Shown here in pieces: positions 25,580-34,574 of a stretch of DNA of 64,000 bases. Source of the DNA: Alkalinema sp. RU_4_3. Lineage in GTDB: Bacteria > Cyanobacteriota > Cyanobacteriia > Leptolyngbyales > Leptolyngbyaceae. Numbering within the stretch: the first letter of the stretch is position 1; each line of letters begins with the position of its first letter. Under the pieces are notes generated by a model. That model was given only the letters and a program-made list of their open reading frames with translations. It had not been told where the DNA came from and searched no databases. Position numbers and translations under genes: made by a program. Location: NCBI GenBank assembly GCA_012031975.1, contig JAAUSA010000002.1:1-64000 (forward strand), given 5' to 3'.

Positions 25580-25810
25580 CTAATCGTCATAAAAAATTGC
25601 CTTCCCACGATAGGCTGGATAGTCTGCAACAGTCTCCAGAATCGTCCTGACGTTCGCCAGGATCACATCATCGCCTGCCCCTGAGGTGACATGCAAATTG
25701 TTGCCCATGACTTCGAGAAAATCATTCCCAGGCGTTCCTTTAATCGGCTTCCCGGCAGCCGTACCTGGTTTAACGGTGCAGTCAAACCCACGAAAATTGT
25801 TTTTTTTCAT
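25580..25810 (-). CDS. Small RTX-like calcium-binding repeat protein
   Basis: 76 residues. The middle reads KGTPGNDFLEVMGNNLHVTS and then GAGDDVILAN, matching the GGxGxDxUx nonapeptide pattern of hemolysin-type calcium-binding repeats, with only one to two units. Located 117 bases upstream of the DUF4347 gene on the same strand. It could be a stand-alone secreted peptide or the remnant of a longer RTX protein. A type I export signal would be C-terminal; the tail AIFYDD is acidic. Confidence 0.65.
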   Translation of the reverse strand: MKKNNFRGFDCTVKPGTAAGKPIKGTPGNDFLEVMGNNLHVTSGAGDDVILANVRTILETVADYPAYRGKAIFYDD

Positions 25811-25843
25811 ATGATTTCCGATTCAACATGGAATAGTTCGATC

Positions 25844-25947
25844 CCACTCACGACTAGAAGTGCGGGCTAACAGCAAAAGTAACTACAGGACTGGGTTTTA
25901 AGAGTCTTGAAGAGACTTAATCCCATAGCCCGCAATTTATTCGTGGG
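25844..25947. repeat. Palindromic repeat related to the element at 2354-2524
   Basis: The left arm CTAGAAGTGCGGGCTAA (25854-25870) faces TAGCCCGCAATTTATTCGT (25926-25944). Between them ACAGGACTGGGTTTTAAG faces CTTGAAGAGACTTAATCCC more loosely. The core GAAGTGCGGGCTA is shared with the repeat at 2354-2407, so both belong to one dispersed family. It lies between the small RTX-like gene and the LuxR regulator, in a 350-base stretch without other genes. Confidence 0.7.
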
Positions 25948-26048
25948 TGATTTAGGGGCGGAGTTGGTAGAAATATTGCCAGGAGTCGCCTTACTTGTCT
26001 TTCTCCTCCACCCTGCTATGGACAGCATATAAATTCTCGTCAGAGAAA

Positions 26049-26098
26049 TCAATTCGTCATTTGACCCATAGGATCGTAACGTTTTCTTTACGATCGCA
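26049..26098 (+). promoter_or_regulatory. 50-bp direct repeat copy 2, upstream of the LuxR-type gene
   Basis: 47 of 50 bases match 24001-24050. It contains an interrupted palindrome GATCGTAA ... TTACGATC. It ends 64 bases before the ATG of the LuxR-family gene at 26163, where a transcription-factor site or promoter would be expected. A regulator operator (possibly self-recognition) is inference. Confidence 0.5.
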
Positions 26099-26162
26099 CA
26101 AAAATTCAGAAAAGTCTGGGTTAATGAGGAAATCCCCCATTTCCAGCATTGCTGGCTAGGTC

Positions 26163-27278
26163 ATGGAACATTTAACGTTCAATGATACGCAGAGCCTGCT
26201 CCAGGGTATTCAAACGCTCTATACCTTCTCCGATCTAGAAACCTTTGCGGTGGATGCGCTCACCCTCATCAATCAGCTCGTGCCCAGCGACATCCCAACC
26301 TTCCACACTACTGGACTCTGGACTCGCCAAGTTTCACATTCTTTTCTGCCCAACTGTCCTGGTTTTGGTCCCGAACTAGATAAGGTAATCGATCGGCATT
26401 TTGGTGAGCATCCCATCGTCCATCACATGCCGCAGACCTTCCATGGAGCCTATCAACTCTCAGATTTTGTCAGTCAGCAAGAACTCCATCGCCTTGAGGG
26501 ATTGTATCAGCAGTTTTTAAGACCGCTTGACCTAGAAGAGCAGATGACTTTTTTCTTGCCGAATACAAGTCCAGGTAGTTGGCGTAAAATGACGCAAACC
26601 GATGTCACTCTGATGGGGTTTTCATTAAATCGCCCCCAACGTTTTACCGAGCGCGATCGCCTCATCCTAAATCTCCTACGTCCTCACTTGCACCAGGCCT
26701 ATGAAAATGCTCAGTGCCATCGGCAATTACAAGAAGATTTAAGCAGCCTCCAGCAAACGCTCAATCACCTTGGTTTAGTCGTTTTAAATTCTGAAGGGCA
26801 GGTGCAACGCGTCACACCCCAAGCCATGGCATGGTTGGAAGGCTATTTTCCAAAGCCGACTAGCACTTCTCAACTGCCTGACCATTTATGGGCCTGGGCT
26901 AAACATCAAATCAGTTGTGCCACGTTAGAATCCGACTTGTCCAAGGCTCAGTTACCCCTGCGGATTGAACAGGCTGGTAGACAGTTAGTGATTCGTTTAG
27001 TGGTTGAACAGGAGCAATACCTGCTGCTCCTAGAGGAGCAAACCTTATCTTTATCGAAATCGCTAGAGCTATTGGGATTGAGTCAGCGAGAAACTGAAGT
27101 TTTGTTTTGGATTATGCAAGGCAAAGATAACAAAGCGATCGCCCTTCAATTGAGCCTGGCCACAAGCACAGTCCGCAAGCATTTGGAAAGTATTTATGGC
27201 AAATTGGGGGTGCAAAGTCGAACAGAGGCGATCGCCTATACCCTAGCAAAGTTAGGGCTAAACATTGGGAACACCTAA
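26163..27278 (+). CDS. LuxR-family transcriptional regulator
   Basis: 371 residues. The C-terminal helix-turn-helix at about 305-365 is a clear GerE/LuxR domain: LLGLSQRETEVLFWIMQGKD, NKAIALQLSLATSTVRKHLE, SIYGKLGVQSRTEAIAYTLA. The N-terminal 280 residues are predicted as a GAF-like sensory region (FTERDRLILNLLRPHLHQAY is the helix that usually ends such a domain) with no receiver domain. The ligand is unknown. It may control the neighbouring surface-protein genes, given the duplicated element flanking them, but that is inference. Confidence 0.92.
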   Translation: MEHLTFNDTQSLLQGIQTLYTFSDLETFAVDALTLINQLVPSDIPTFHTTGLWTRQVSHSFLPNCPGFGPELDKVIDRHFGEHPIVHHMPQTFHGAYQLSDFVSQQELHRLEGLYQQFLRPLDLEEQMTFFLPNTSPGSWRKMTQTDVTLMGFSLNRPQRFTERDRLILNLLRPHLHQAYENAQCHRQLQEDLSSLQQTLNHLGLVVLNSEGQVQRVTPQAMAWLEGYFPKPTSTSQLPDHLWAWAKHQISCATLESDLSKAQLPLRIEQAGRQLVIRLVVEQEQYLLLLEEQTLSLSKSLELLGLSQRETEVLFWIMQGKDNKAIALQLSLATSTVRKHLESIYGKLGVQSRTEAIAYTLAKLGLNIGNT

Positions 27279-27398
27279 AGGTACTCTGCGGAGCAGTTCC
27301 CTGCTTCAGGCTGCTTAATTCTTCTTCATCAAACCCTTCCGGAATCAACCATCACCCCATTGAATCAATCTCCATCGTTGTTCCCCCGAGGTTCACCC

Positions 27399-27917
27399 AT
27401 GAAACGATCGCCCATTCTCGCACTCCTGCCCCTGCTGGCCATCACCGCCACCCCCGCCCCCGCCCAAGCAGGCGACGGCTGCACCTACCAACTCGGCCAA
27501 TCCTCCACCGGAGTCGCCACCGAACTCAACCTCTGCTCCATTCGCCGAATTCACAAAACCTTCAACGTAGACTTCACCTACACCCTCGGCGGCGAAAGTA
27601 TCCCCGCAAGGGCCAACTGTCGATCGAACAATTGGGTCACCTTCCCCGAAAACACCACCCATACCCCCAAATCCAAAGCCACCGACGACATGCTAAAAAT
27701 CCTCTGCACCGCCCCCGTCGATGGCAACGGGGATAGCGTCCTAGCCGTCATCTTCAATCCCCCCACCAACATCCGCAAAACACCCAACGGCAAAGTAATT
27801 TGCCAGATTACGGACTTGAGAGTGATCTCCATCTCCGGCGGACCGTCCAATGGCTGGTATCGTACCGGTCTCTGTGGCTACGACTACATTCACAAAAGCC
27901 AACTCCGCTTCAATTAA
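27399..27917 (+). CDS. Secreted protein with C-terminal SH3b-like domain
   Basis: 172 residues from ATG 27399 (a longer frame from 27360 lacks support). Signal peptide SPILALLPLLAITATPAPAQA with an AQA cleavage site. Six or so Cys in the mature part could form disulfides (GCTYQLG, ELNLCS, ANCRSN, ILCTAP, VICQI, LCGYDY). The C-terminal 50 residues (NIRKTPNGKVICQI ... WYRTGLCGYDYIHKSQL) are a bacterial SH3 (SH3_3) domain, usually binding cell wall or peptides. Periplasmic or extracellular. Codon usage is C-rich compared with neighbours. Confidence 0.8.
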   Translation: MKRSPILALLPLLAITATPAPAQAGDGCTYQLGQSSTGVATELNLCSIRRIHKTFNVDFTYTLGGESIPARANCRSNNWVTFPENTTHTPKSKATDDMLKILCTAPVDGNGDSVLAVIFNPPTNIRKTPNGKVICQITDLRVISISGGPSNGWYRTGLCGYDYIHKSQLRFN

Positions 27918-27952
27918 CAACCTACTAGCTTTGCGAAGTGTCCCCACGAGTG

Positions 27953-28783
27953 CTACAGGCCCGCTTCTGCAAAGGCTTGTGTAAGCTCTGGCGTCAAGCT
28001 TAGGGTCTCTGCCCAGGTGTTGAGATAGTCACGATCGAGGCGATCGCTCTGAACTTTGAGTATGCCTAGTACGTCTCGCCATTGTTTATCGGACCGACTT
28101 TGCTTACCCCAACTGAGCTTGCTGAGAATTAAGTCCTCTGGTGAAGCAAAATATAAGTCTCCTAAACCCTCGATCGGAATCCTTTGCCGTCGCTCATACT
28201 TCAACTCAGTCCAAGCGCCAGCATTGGCAATCACTAGATCCGCGCGCGAAATACTCTCCATATGGGTGATTTGCAATATGCTGATTCGACCCGAGGTAAT
28301 ATCCTCTACTCCGGGGACATAAAATCCTGCCATCTCTAATTGCTCAACTAGGTGGGAAATTGATGCGGGATCGAGGTCCATGACTAAGTCTAAATCTTGG
28401 GTCGTGCGGGGTTCTCCGTAGGCGATCGCGGCCACCCCACCCGTAATGTAGTAGCGTAGACCCATGGCTTGGAGAATAGGGTGGAGTATTTGGGCAAGAC
28501 CAATTGAATCCTGAATCCAAGTCATGGCATTCCCGCTGGGCAAATATTGTAGAGGGCAGAATTCCTGGAGCCAAGCTTCAGCGATTTTGCGGGCGAAGCA
28601 GGTGGGACTCAGGTTTGGGTATTGGTAACGCAGGGCGGAAAGCGATAGCTGACGGGCACTGCGGGTGAGAGATGCACCCATATTGAGGCGCTGCTGAATT
28701 GATCGCGATCGAAGCAGAGAAAAGACCAAGCGATCGGTTTCGATCGTAGTGTCCTCTGCTTGCGGGCGATAGTGGGTTTGCAT
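27953..28783 (-). CDS. Nucleotidyltransferase-fold protein (AbiEii/DUF6036-like)
   Basis: 276 residues in two parts. Residues 1-85 are a small helical domain (FSLLRSRSIQQRLNMGASLT, a cyanobacterial conserved N-terminus). Residues 95-276 begin LRYYITGGVAAIAYGEPRTT followed by QDLDLVMDL. The GG and DxD pattern identifies the nucleotidyltransferase fold of AbiEii or MNT toxin type, and EDLILSKLSWG is the typical later motif. No AbiEi-like antitoxin is next to it, so a toxin role is uncertain. Confidence 0.75.
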   Translation of the reverse strand: MQTHYRPQAEDTTIETDRLVFSLLRSRSIQQRLNMGASLTRSARQLSLSALRYQYPNLSPTCFARKIAEAWLQEFCPLQYLPSGNAMTWIQDSIGLAQILHPILQAMGLRYYITGGVAAIAYGEPRTTQDLDLVMDLDPASISHLVEQLEMAGFYVPGVEDITSGRISILQITHMESISRADLVIANAGAWTELKYERRQRIPIEGLGDLYFASPEDLILSKLSWGKQSRSDKQWRDVLGILKVQSDRLDRDYLNTWAETLSLTPELTQAFAEAGL

Positions 28784-28839
28784 GGCTCAGCCTAGGGTGG
28801 CAAGTTTGCTCAATGGGATCTTTCTTTAAGCATAGCGCG

Positions 28840-29367
28840 CTAGGTGCTACCCCGATTAATCTTTGCCATCGCCCGATCGCTCACCCCCTGCCAATCCACA
28901 TCATCCGGATAGGGCGCATAGACCGAATTGCCCGTCGTCGGATTGTAAATGCGACAGAACAACACCTGATCGGTCTCACCCGGCTCCACGGCGATCGTAA
29001 TCGGCTTCAAAAAGGCCTCCTGGGGCAGCTTCGACAGCGTATAGAGTAAACCCTTGGCAAACAGGGTTTCAAAGCCCGCCTGGATGATATAGGCGCGATC
29101 GGCTCGGATATGAAGATTCACCTTCAGGTCCGGCTTACCGCGAAACTCCTTTTCTTCTATTTCCAGCTTCTCGATCACCCCCGTCAGGGCATGGCGATCG
29201 ATCGGCTCATGCTCATTTTTGGCGCCATTCCAAAAATACCAAAGGCAGTCACTGTACTGGCGATTGGCATAGATATAGCGCGCCTTGGGGGGATGGCCAA
29301 AGCCGAGGGTGGTTCGACTGGAGCGCAGCTCATCAAGGATGGCCTGGAGTAGTTCTTCTGTATTCAT
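28840..29367 (-). CDS. Conserved hypothetical protein
   Basis: 175 residues, cytoplasmic, no membrane segment. Visible features: a helical start (NTEELLQAILDELRSSRTTL) and a beta-rich centre (KVNLHIRADRAYIIQAGFE, FLKPITIAVEPGETDQVLFC). Two conserved-looking Cys and many aromatic residues. It follows the TamB operon in the same direction but 50 bases downstream of it in transcription order. I do not recognise the family. Confidence 0.7.
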   Translation of the reverse strand: MNTEELLQAILDELRSSRTTLGFGHPPKARYIYANRQYSDCLWYFWNGAKNEHEPIDRHALTGVIEKLEIEEKEFRGKPDLKVNLHIRADRAYIIQAGFETLFAKGLLYTLSKLPQEAFLKPITIAVEPGETDQVLFCRIYNPTTGNSVYAPYPDDVDWQGVSDRAMAKINRGST

Positions 29368-29416
29368 GGGGCTATTCTAGATCAGATCTTCAAAAAGGGA
29401 CAAGGTTAGTATTCCC

Positions 29417-32400
29417 CTAAAAGCGACTTTCGTATTCCAAAACCGCACGATTATCCCCAGAAAAGTCCGTCGAACCCCGGAATAGGAAGCTGTCATTCAC
29501 CCGATAGCGCAGACCAAACTGCGTCGATTGGCCCGAGGTCAACACCCGCAGGACCGAAGCTGAAATAGCGGGGGTAATGTCTACACCAGCCTCCGCCGCC
29601 AGCCCCAAGGTAGAAGAATTATCATCATCTGTGGTAATTGTCGGAAACAGCCGGAACTCACTAAGACCTAAGGCATTACCAATAAAACCTTGGATGTTTG
29701 TTAACAATGCCGAACCCGCTAGATTGGCGATCCCCAGGGTACTATCGCCGCGACCCAGGGTATTGATAAACCCGCCCCCCAGCAGTCCAATAATCTCATT
29801 GCGAGTCCGCCCCGGACTACTCGTCAGCTCCAGATTTTGGAACAAACTACTCGCCAAACCCGACACCTTCGCCTGAATCCGCACCGTCTGCAAGGACCCA
29901 AACCCCGTGGCAAACAGCGGTGCATCATTGACCTCCGAGGCCAAGGGATTGGTATTGATCCGACTGCGACTGACCTCCGGCACCGAGGCAATTAGCCTGA
30001 CATCCAATTCTGGATCTTGACCGCGATCGGGCTTAAACACCGCCCGATGTCGATAGCCCCGCGCCAGCACAAACTGGGTCGTAAACAGGTTAACCTGGCC
30101 GGATAGGAGTTGAATTTCGCTGCCAGAGGCTGTCCCCAGCCTGAGGTTCGTCAGGTCACCGCCATTGACCACCAGTTCACCCCTGGCGACAAAATTAATA
30201 ATGGGCGCTTTGACAATTCGCAGATTATTGCCGAGTATCAGTTTTAAATTTTCAAACTTAAATCCGACGCCCCCTAGGGCCTTGGCCGCGATCGATTCCT
30301 CCGTCGGGGCGGCCACGGGCACCGAATCCGCCAGCAGCACCCGGCCATTGGTCAGCCTCACCTCACCCCCCACCAAGGGAGCCAGGGCCGTCCCTTTCAC
30401 CGTCACATCCCCATCGACACCGCCCTGGTACAGCCCCTTAAAGGTCAGTGCGATCCTCTGCAACGACAAATTCAAGCCATTCTTCGCCTCCGGATCACTC
30501 CCATTCAGCAGCGGCAACACCCCACTGCCCGCCACCTGACCTCGACTAAACTGACCCAGGAAGGGCTGATTGTCCTTGAGGCCCGTAACGCGCAGGCGAT
30601 CGCCCTCAAACTGCACCCGTCCATTCACCCCCGTCAGCAATTCCTTCTTCCCAGTCTTGGGATTTTCCGGGAAGGAAGCCGAGGCCAGCACAGCATCATT
30701 CAGAACAATATCGCCATCCACCCTAGCCATCAGCGGCACCAGCGATGCCCGCACCGCCAAGTCCACATTGCCCTTGCCACCGACCCAGGCCACCTGATCT
30801 GTGAACAAACTCAACAGAGCTAAGCCATCATCGCTGACCTTGAGATTTAGCCTGGCCTCCGTTGTTTTTGGTTTTGCCGTAATAAATGGGACGGGTATCA
30901 GCAAAGGAATGTCGGCATCAATGCTTAGCGGATTAGGATTATTATCAATCGTGACCGTACCACCAAAGTTTAGATTAGCCTGTTCAAAGTCAAAGCCAAA
31001 ATCCGCTGCGCTAATCGGAGTCCCTCGAATTGTACCGTCGGTTAACACAAGCGTTCCCTTCGCACTAGGATTGTCACGCAAACCACTGATCGTAATTCGA
31101 CTGGAAATATCTCCGGTGAGATCGACCGGTGGATCGTAAAACTTGCGCAACTGAGCGATCGGCAGCTTCGTCACAATCAAGTTACCCCCTTCAATCTGAG
31201 GCCCACCAAACTTCCCTTTTAATTCAATGGAGCCGCCTTCTTTAAAGTTGAGCTGAGCCGGATTGAGATCGATCACGCCCTTTTCGATCGAAGCAAGCAC
31301 CGTCACGCGATCGAACTCAAAGGTCCGATTATCCTGCAAAGCCAGGATTGCCCGCTTACCACGACCGGATTCCTCCAGATAGCTCGGGAAGGGCCGCCAT
31401 TCCACGCCTTTACCCATCAGTTCGATATTTCCATTAATATCCCCATTCAGGGCCGCATCCACGGATACCTTGGCATCAAACAAACCCCGCACATCGGCTA
31501 ATTCTGGAATACTCATCACCGATCGACGTTCCGCAATCTGACTGAGCAACACTTGAATCTCCGACAGACGATCGACCTGTTGCTGTAGACGCTCCTGGGG
31601 CTCACCCACGGCGATGGTGCTTAGATCCCGCGATCGGCCCGTTCCCTTGGGGCCAAAGCCCTGGGCCAGCTCATCAATGCGGAAAATCTGGGCCAGTCCC
31701 AATACATCCTGAATATTCCCATTCTTTACGGTCAGGTCCCCCTTCAGCCTTGGACCCTGGGCTAAATTCAGATCGCCGGAAAAGACAAACTGCGCATCAC
31801 CCTGCCGGAGTTCCGTTTTCGCTAGGCGCAATACATTGTTATTAAATCGAAACGCCGTCTTAACATCATCCCCCTTAAAGCTACCAAACTGGGGAACCGC
31901 GATCGCGATCGTCCCCTCCGCCGCCCCATTGCGATAGCGCACCTGGGTACTAATGTTAGGGGCACTCACCCCAGCCCCCTTGGCTCCAACCACCTGCACA
32001 TTGGCATCCCCGATGCCGCCGACGTAACGGAGATCCGCCAGAAGCTGCTCGGCCTGGAACTGGTCAAAGCGGGGTCCATCAATTCTCGCCTTGCCGCTAA
32101 TTAATTCCTGACGCGGCAGATTGACCGCAAAATTTCCGCTCAGCCGACCTGCTAATTGTTGGGGCAGGGACGGTACGGGCAATTGCAAACCATTGAGGGT
32201 GTCCAGGGGGAAATTGGCGATCGCCACATTAAACAATTCCCCCTGCCGCTGGGCCGTGAGATCCAATTCCCCTCGCACCACCTTGGCAGAGAGCGGCTGG
32301 AAGGTACTGTCTAGGTTGAAGGCTAGGCGATCGCGTCCCCCCGCCAAATCCAACTGCAACCCCTGGCGCGGCAGGATGGCCACCGATCCCGACAGGGCTT

Positions 32401-34498
32401 CAAACACCAGGCCATTCACCCGCAGATCAGGCAGCCCCAAGCGTCCCCGAATGGTTGGAGCGGTCGGCAGTCCCGTCACTTGCCCATCGAAATCCGCCCC
32501 ACCCCGAACGGTCGCAAACGACGGTAATCCCAACGGCAGCGAGGACAGCAGTAATCCCTGGGTTTTCACCGCCAAATCAATACCCGTCACCTCAGGTTTA
32601 TCCTTGAGATTGACGGCGATGGTGCCCTTGGCCTGCAACCCCGGAGCCGTGGCCGATAGGAGATTAATCTGTTTGCCATCCCAATTAATGCGGGCATCGA
32701 TCGGATCATTCACCACCGCAATGCCCTCGGACAAGCGCGCCACCCCCGTTGCCCGAATTGCCGCTGGATCGAAATTATCTAGGGTGCCCGCTAGATTAAA
32801 CTGCCCATTGACTAATCCCCGCAACTGCGGATCGAACTGCCCCATCGGCACATTCGCCACATCTACCTGCCCCTGCCACTGGCGTTTAATTGCCTGCCCC
32901 TTAGCCGTGATCGTTCCGCCCAGGGCCTTGGCATAGAGGCTGCGCAGTTCTAGGCGATCGCCCCCCTCTGCTACCAAAACCTGGCCTTTTGCGGGATATA
33001 GGGCCTCCGGCGCTTCCCAGTCCACCAGGGTTTGAATCGTATCGGGGGTTCCGGTGGTGCGCGCTACGGCGATAATGTCACCGACTTTAATCGGCAGGGG
33101 TTTGTTGTCGTTATACAGTTTTGCCACGGCATCCCCTGGCACCCCCACAACCCTGGTGGAGAGATTGACCTGCTGGGTCTTGAGGGCGATCGTGCCATTG
33201 GTAATCGTCTGTCCCCCCAGGGCTAAGTCCGTTACAGCATTTCGCAACTGTAGTAATCCACTGTTTGCGTCGAGTTCAAACTGCGATCGTAATTTTGAGA
33301 CCACGATGCGATCGACCGTAATCGGCTTGAGATTTCGGGTTGTGCCGGAAATGATTGGGGTTTCGATCGGCCCCTTCATTTCAATATCCGCTGCGACTTC
33401 GCCGCTAACTGGCACAGGGGATTTGATGTCGAAGGTTTTGAAAAACGTTGCTAGCGTGACACTCGGTACTTTCGCCTGTAAATCAAACCCCTGCTTCGGA
33501 TCGACCGTCCCCTTTGCCGTGACGGGAATCTGGTCAAACTTTGCCTTAACCTGCTTAATGAATACCTTCGTGTCCTGGAGTTCTAACTCACCCACGGCAT
33601 CCAGTATGGGTTTAGGGGAACCCGGCGCAATCAGATTAACCCCCTTAAATTTACCGCCGCCCCGCAAACTAACGCTCGAATCGGGCCGCACCCCTAGCTT
33701 CACCTTGCCATCGGCGCGGCCCGCCTTCAAATCGATCGGCAGGCGAATTAGGCGATCGAGTTCAAGCAAGGGAAAGTTTTTGCCACTGACCGTCAGTTGA
33801 CTATCCAGCTTCGAATCAGAGTCACCTTTGGCAGCTAGATTTCGAGTTTCCCCCTGGACGTCAAAGGTGCCTGCACTGAGGGATTCCCCGGACAGATCGT
33901 ACTGGAAGCGGCGGTTGTCCTCCAGAAACTTGACCACACCATTGAGCCGCTTAAATCCAGTCGGTGCAGACTTCTGCCCCTTTTTCGGCAGCGATATCAA
34001 TGTGGTTTTGCCATCCTCTAGGCGGAGTTCTGTCAGGGCGATCGAGATCGGTCCACCGGGCGGCGGCGACTCGATTTTGGTCTCCACCCAAAGCAGCGCC
34101 TTCGATTCGTTAAAGAAGCTATCGGGCCGGACCAGCGTCACCTTCAGATCGAGCGCCCTACGCCACAGCAACTGCCAGGGGTCAAACCCCACCTCCACCG
34201 CCTCCGCCTTAGCCCAGTCCCTATCCTTTGCCGTGGCGGGCAGCTCCGTCGCCCCAAACCGCAACCCCACCGGAGAAAACCGCTCCAAGCGCCCGACTTT
34301 CACAGGCCGATTCAACTGTTTCGTCAGCGCCTCCGAGACCGTGGGCGCCAACTGCTCATGGACAAAGTACCAAGCCCAGTAGGCCAACCCCGCTCCGCCC
34401 CCCAAAAACAGCAGCCACAAAACCAACCGCCAGGGAAAACGCGGGCGGCGATTAGGAGGGGGGGCATCTTGGCGATCGGGCAAGGACGGGTTCGTCAT
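29417..34498 (-). CDS. TamB/DUF490-type translocation and assembly protein
   Basis: 1693 residues. One N-terminal transmembrane anchor (RLVLWLLFLGGGAGLAYWAW) follows a Pro/Arg-rich cytoplasmic tail. A very long series of beta-strand repeats comes next, and the C-terminal DUF490 domain ends in LSEFRLFPTITTDDDNSSTL and FLFRGSTDFSGDNRAVLEYE. TamB-like proteins bridge inner and outer membranes and assist lipid transport or outer-membrane protein assembly with an Omp85 partner, not encoded here. Cyanobacterial homologues share this size. Encoded downstream of murI (77-base gap) and amiC on the same strand, forming an envelope gene group. Confidence 0.92.
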   Translation of the reverse strand: MTNPSLPDRQDAPPPNRRPRFPWRLVLWLLFLGGGAGLAYWAWYFVHEQLAPTVSEALTKQLNRPVKVGRLERFSPVGLRFGATELPATAKDRDWAKAEAVEVGFDPWQLLWRRALDLKVTLVRPDSFFNESKALLWVETKIESPPPGGPISIALTELRLEDGKTTLISLPKKGQKSAPTGFKRLNGVVKFLEDNRRFQYDLSGESLSAGTFDVQGETRNLAAKGDSDSKLDSQLTVSGKNFPLLELDRLIRLPIDLKAGRADGKVKLGVRPDSSVSLRGGGKFKGVNLIAPGSPKPILDAVGELELQDTKVFIKQVKAKFDQIPVTAKGTVDPKQGFDLQAKVPSVTLATFFKTFDIKSPVPVSGEVAADIEMKGPIETPIISGTTRNLKPITVDRIVVSKLRSQFELDANSGLLQLRNAVTDLALGGQTITNGTIALKTQQVNLSTRVVGVPGDAVAKLYNDNKPLPIKVGDIIAVARTTGTPDTIQTLVDWEAPEALYPAKGQVLVAEGGDRLELRSLYAKALGGTITAKGQAIKRQWQGQVDVANVPMGQFDPQLRGLVNGQFNLAGTLDNFDPAAIRATGVARLSEGIAVVNDPIDARINWDGKQINLLSATAPGLQAKGTIAVNLKDKPEVTGIDLAVKTQGLLLSSLPLGLPSFATVRGGADFDGQVTGLPTAPTIRGRLGLPDLRVNGLVFEALSGSVAILPRQGLQLDLAGGRDRLAFNLDSTFQPLSAKVVRGELDLTAQRQGELFNVAIANFPLDTLNGLQLPVPSLPQQLAGRLSGNFAVNLPRQELISGKARIDGPRFDQFQAEQLLADLRYVGGIGDANVQVVGAKGAGVSAPNISTQVRYRNGAAEGTIAIAVPQFGSFKGDDVKTAFRFNNNVLRLAKTELRQGDAQFVFSGDLNLAQGPRLKGDLTVKNGNIQDVLGLAQIFRIDELAQGFGPKGTGRSRDLSTIAVGEPQERLQQQVDRLSEIQVLLSQIAERRSVMSIPELADVRGLFDAKVSVDAALNGDINGNIELMGKGVEWRPFPSYLEESGRGKRAILALQDNRTFEFDRVTVLASIEKGVIDLNPAQLNFKEGGSIELKGKFGGPQIEGGNLIVTKLPIAQLRKFYDPPVDLTGDISSRITISGLRDNPSAKGTLVLTDGTIRGTPISAADFGFDFEQANLNFGGTVTIDNNPNPLSIDADIPLLIPVPFITAKPKTTEARLNLKVSDDGLALLSLFTDQVAWVGGKGNVDLAVRASLVPLMARVDGDIVLNDAVLASASFPENPKTGKKELLTGVNGRVQFEGDRLRVTGLKDNQPFLGQFSRGQVAGSGVLPLLNGSDPEAKNGLNLSLQRIALTFKGLYQGGVDGDVTVKGTALAPLVGGEVRLTNGRVLLADSVPVAAPTEESIAAKALGGVGFKFENLKLILGNNLRIVKAPIINFVARGELVVNGGDLTNLRLGTASGSEIQLLSGQVNLFTTQFVLARGYRHRAVFKPDRGQDPELDVRLIASVPEVSRSRINTNPLASEVNDAPLFATGFGSLQTVRIQAKVSGLASSLFQNLELTSSPGRTRNEIIGLLGGGFINTLGRGDSTLGIANLAGSALLTNIQGFIGNALGLSEFRLFPTITTDDDNSSTLGLAAEAGVDITPAISASVLRVLTSGQSTQFGLRYRVNDSFLFRGSTDFSGDNRAVLEYESRF

Positions 34499-34574
34499 TC
34501 ATCACACCAGTGAGTTAAAGCCCTAAAAAACACTTAACTCAAGCGAAAAAGGGGGGATTGCGAGACTTTACAAC

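Noticed and set aside
30165-34455. Several plus-strand frames over the TamB gene
   Set aside because: All are antisense to a single 1693-codon gene with clear TamB structure.
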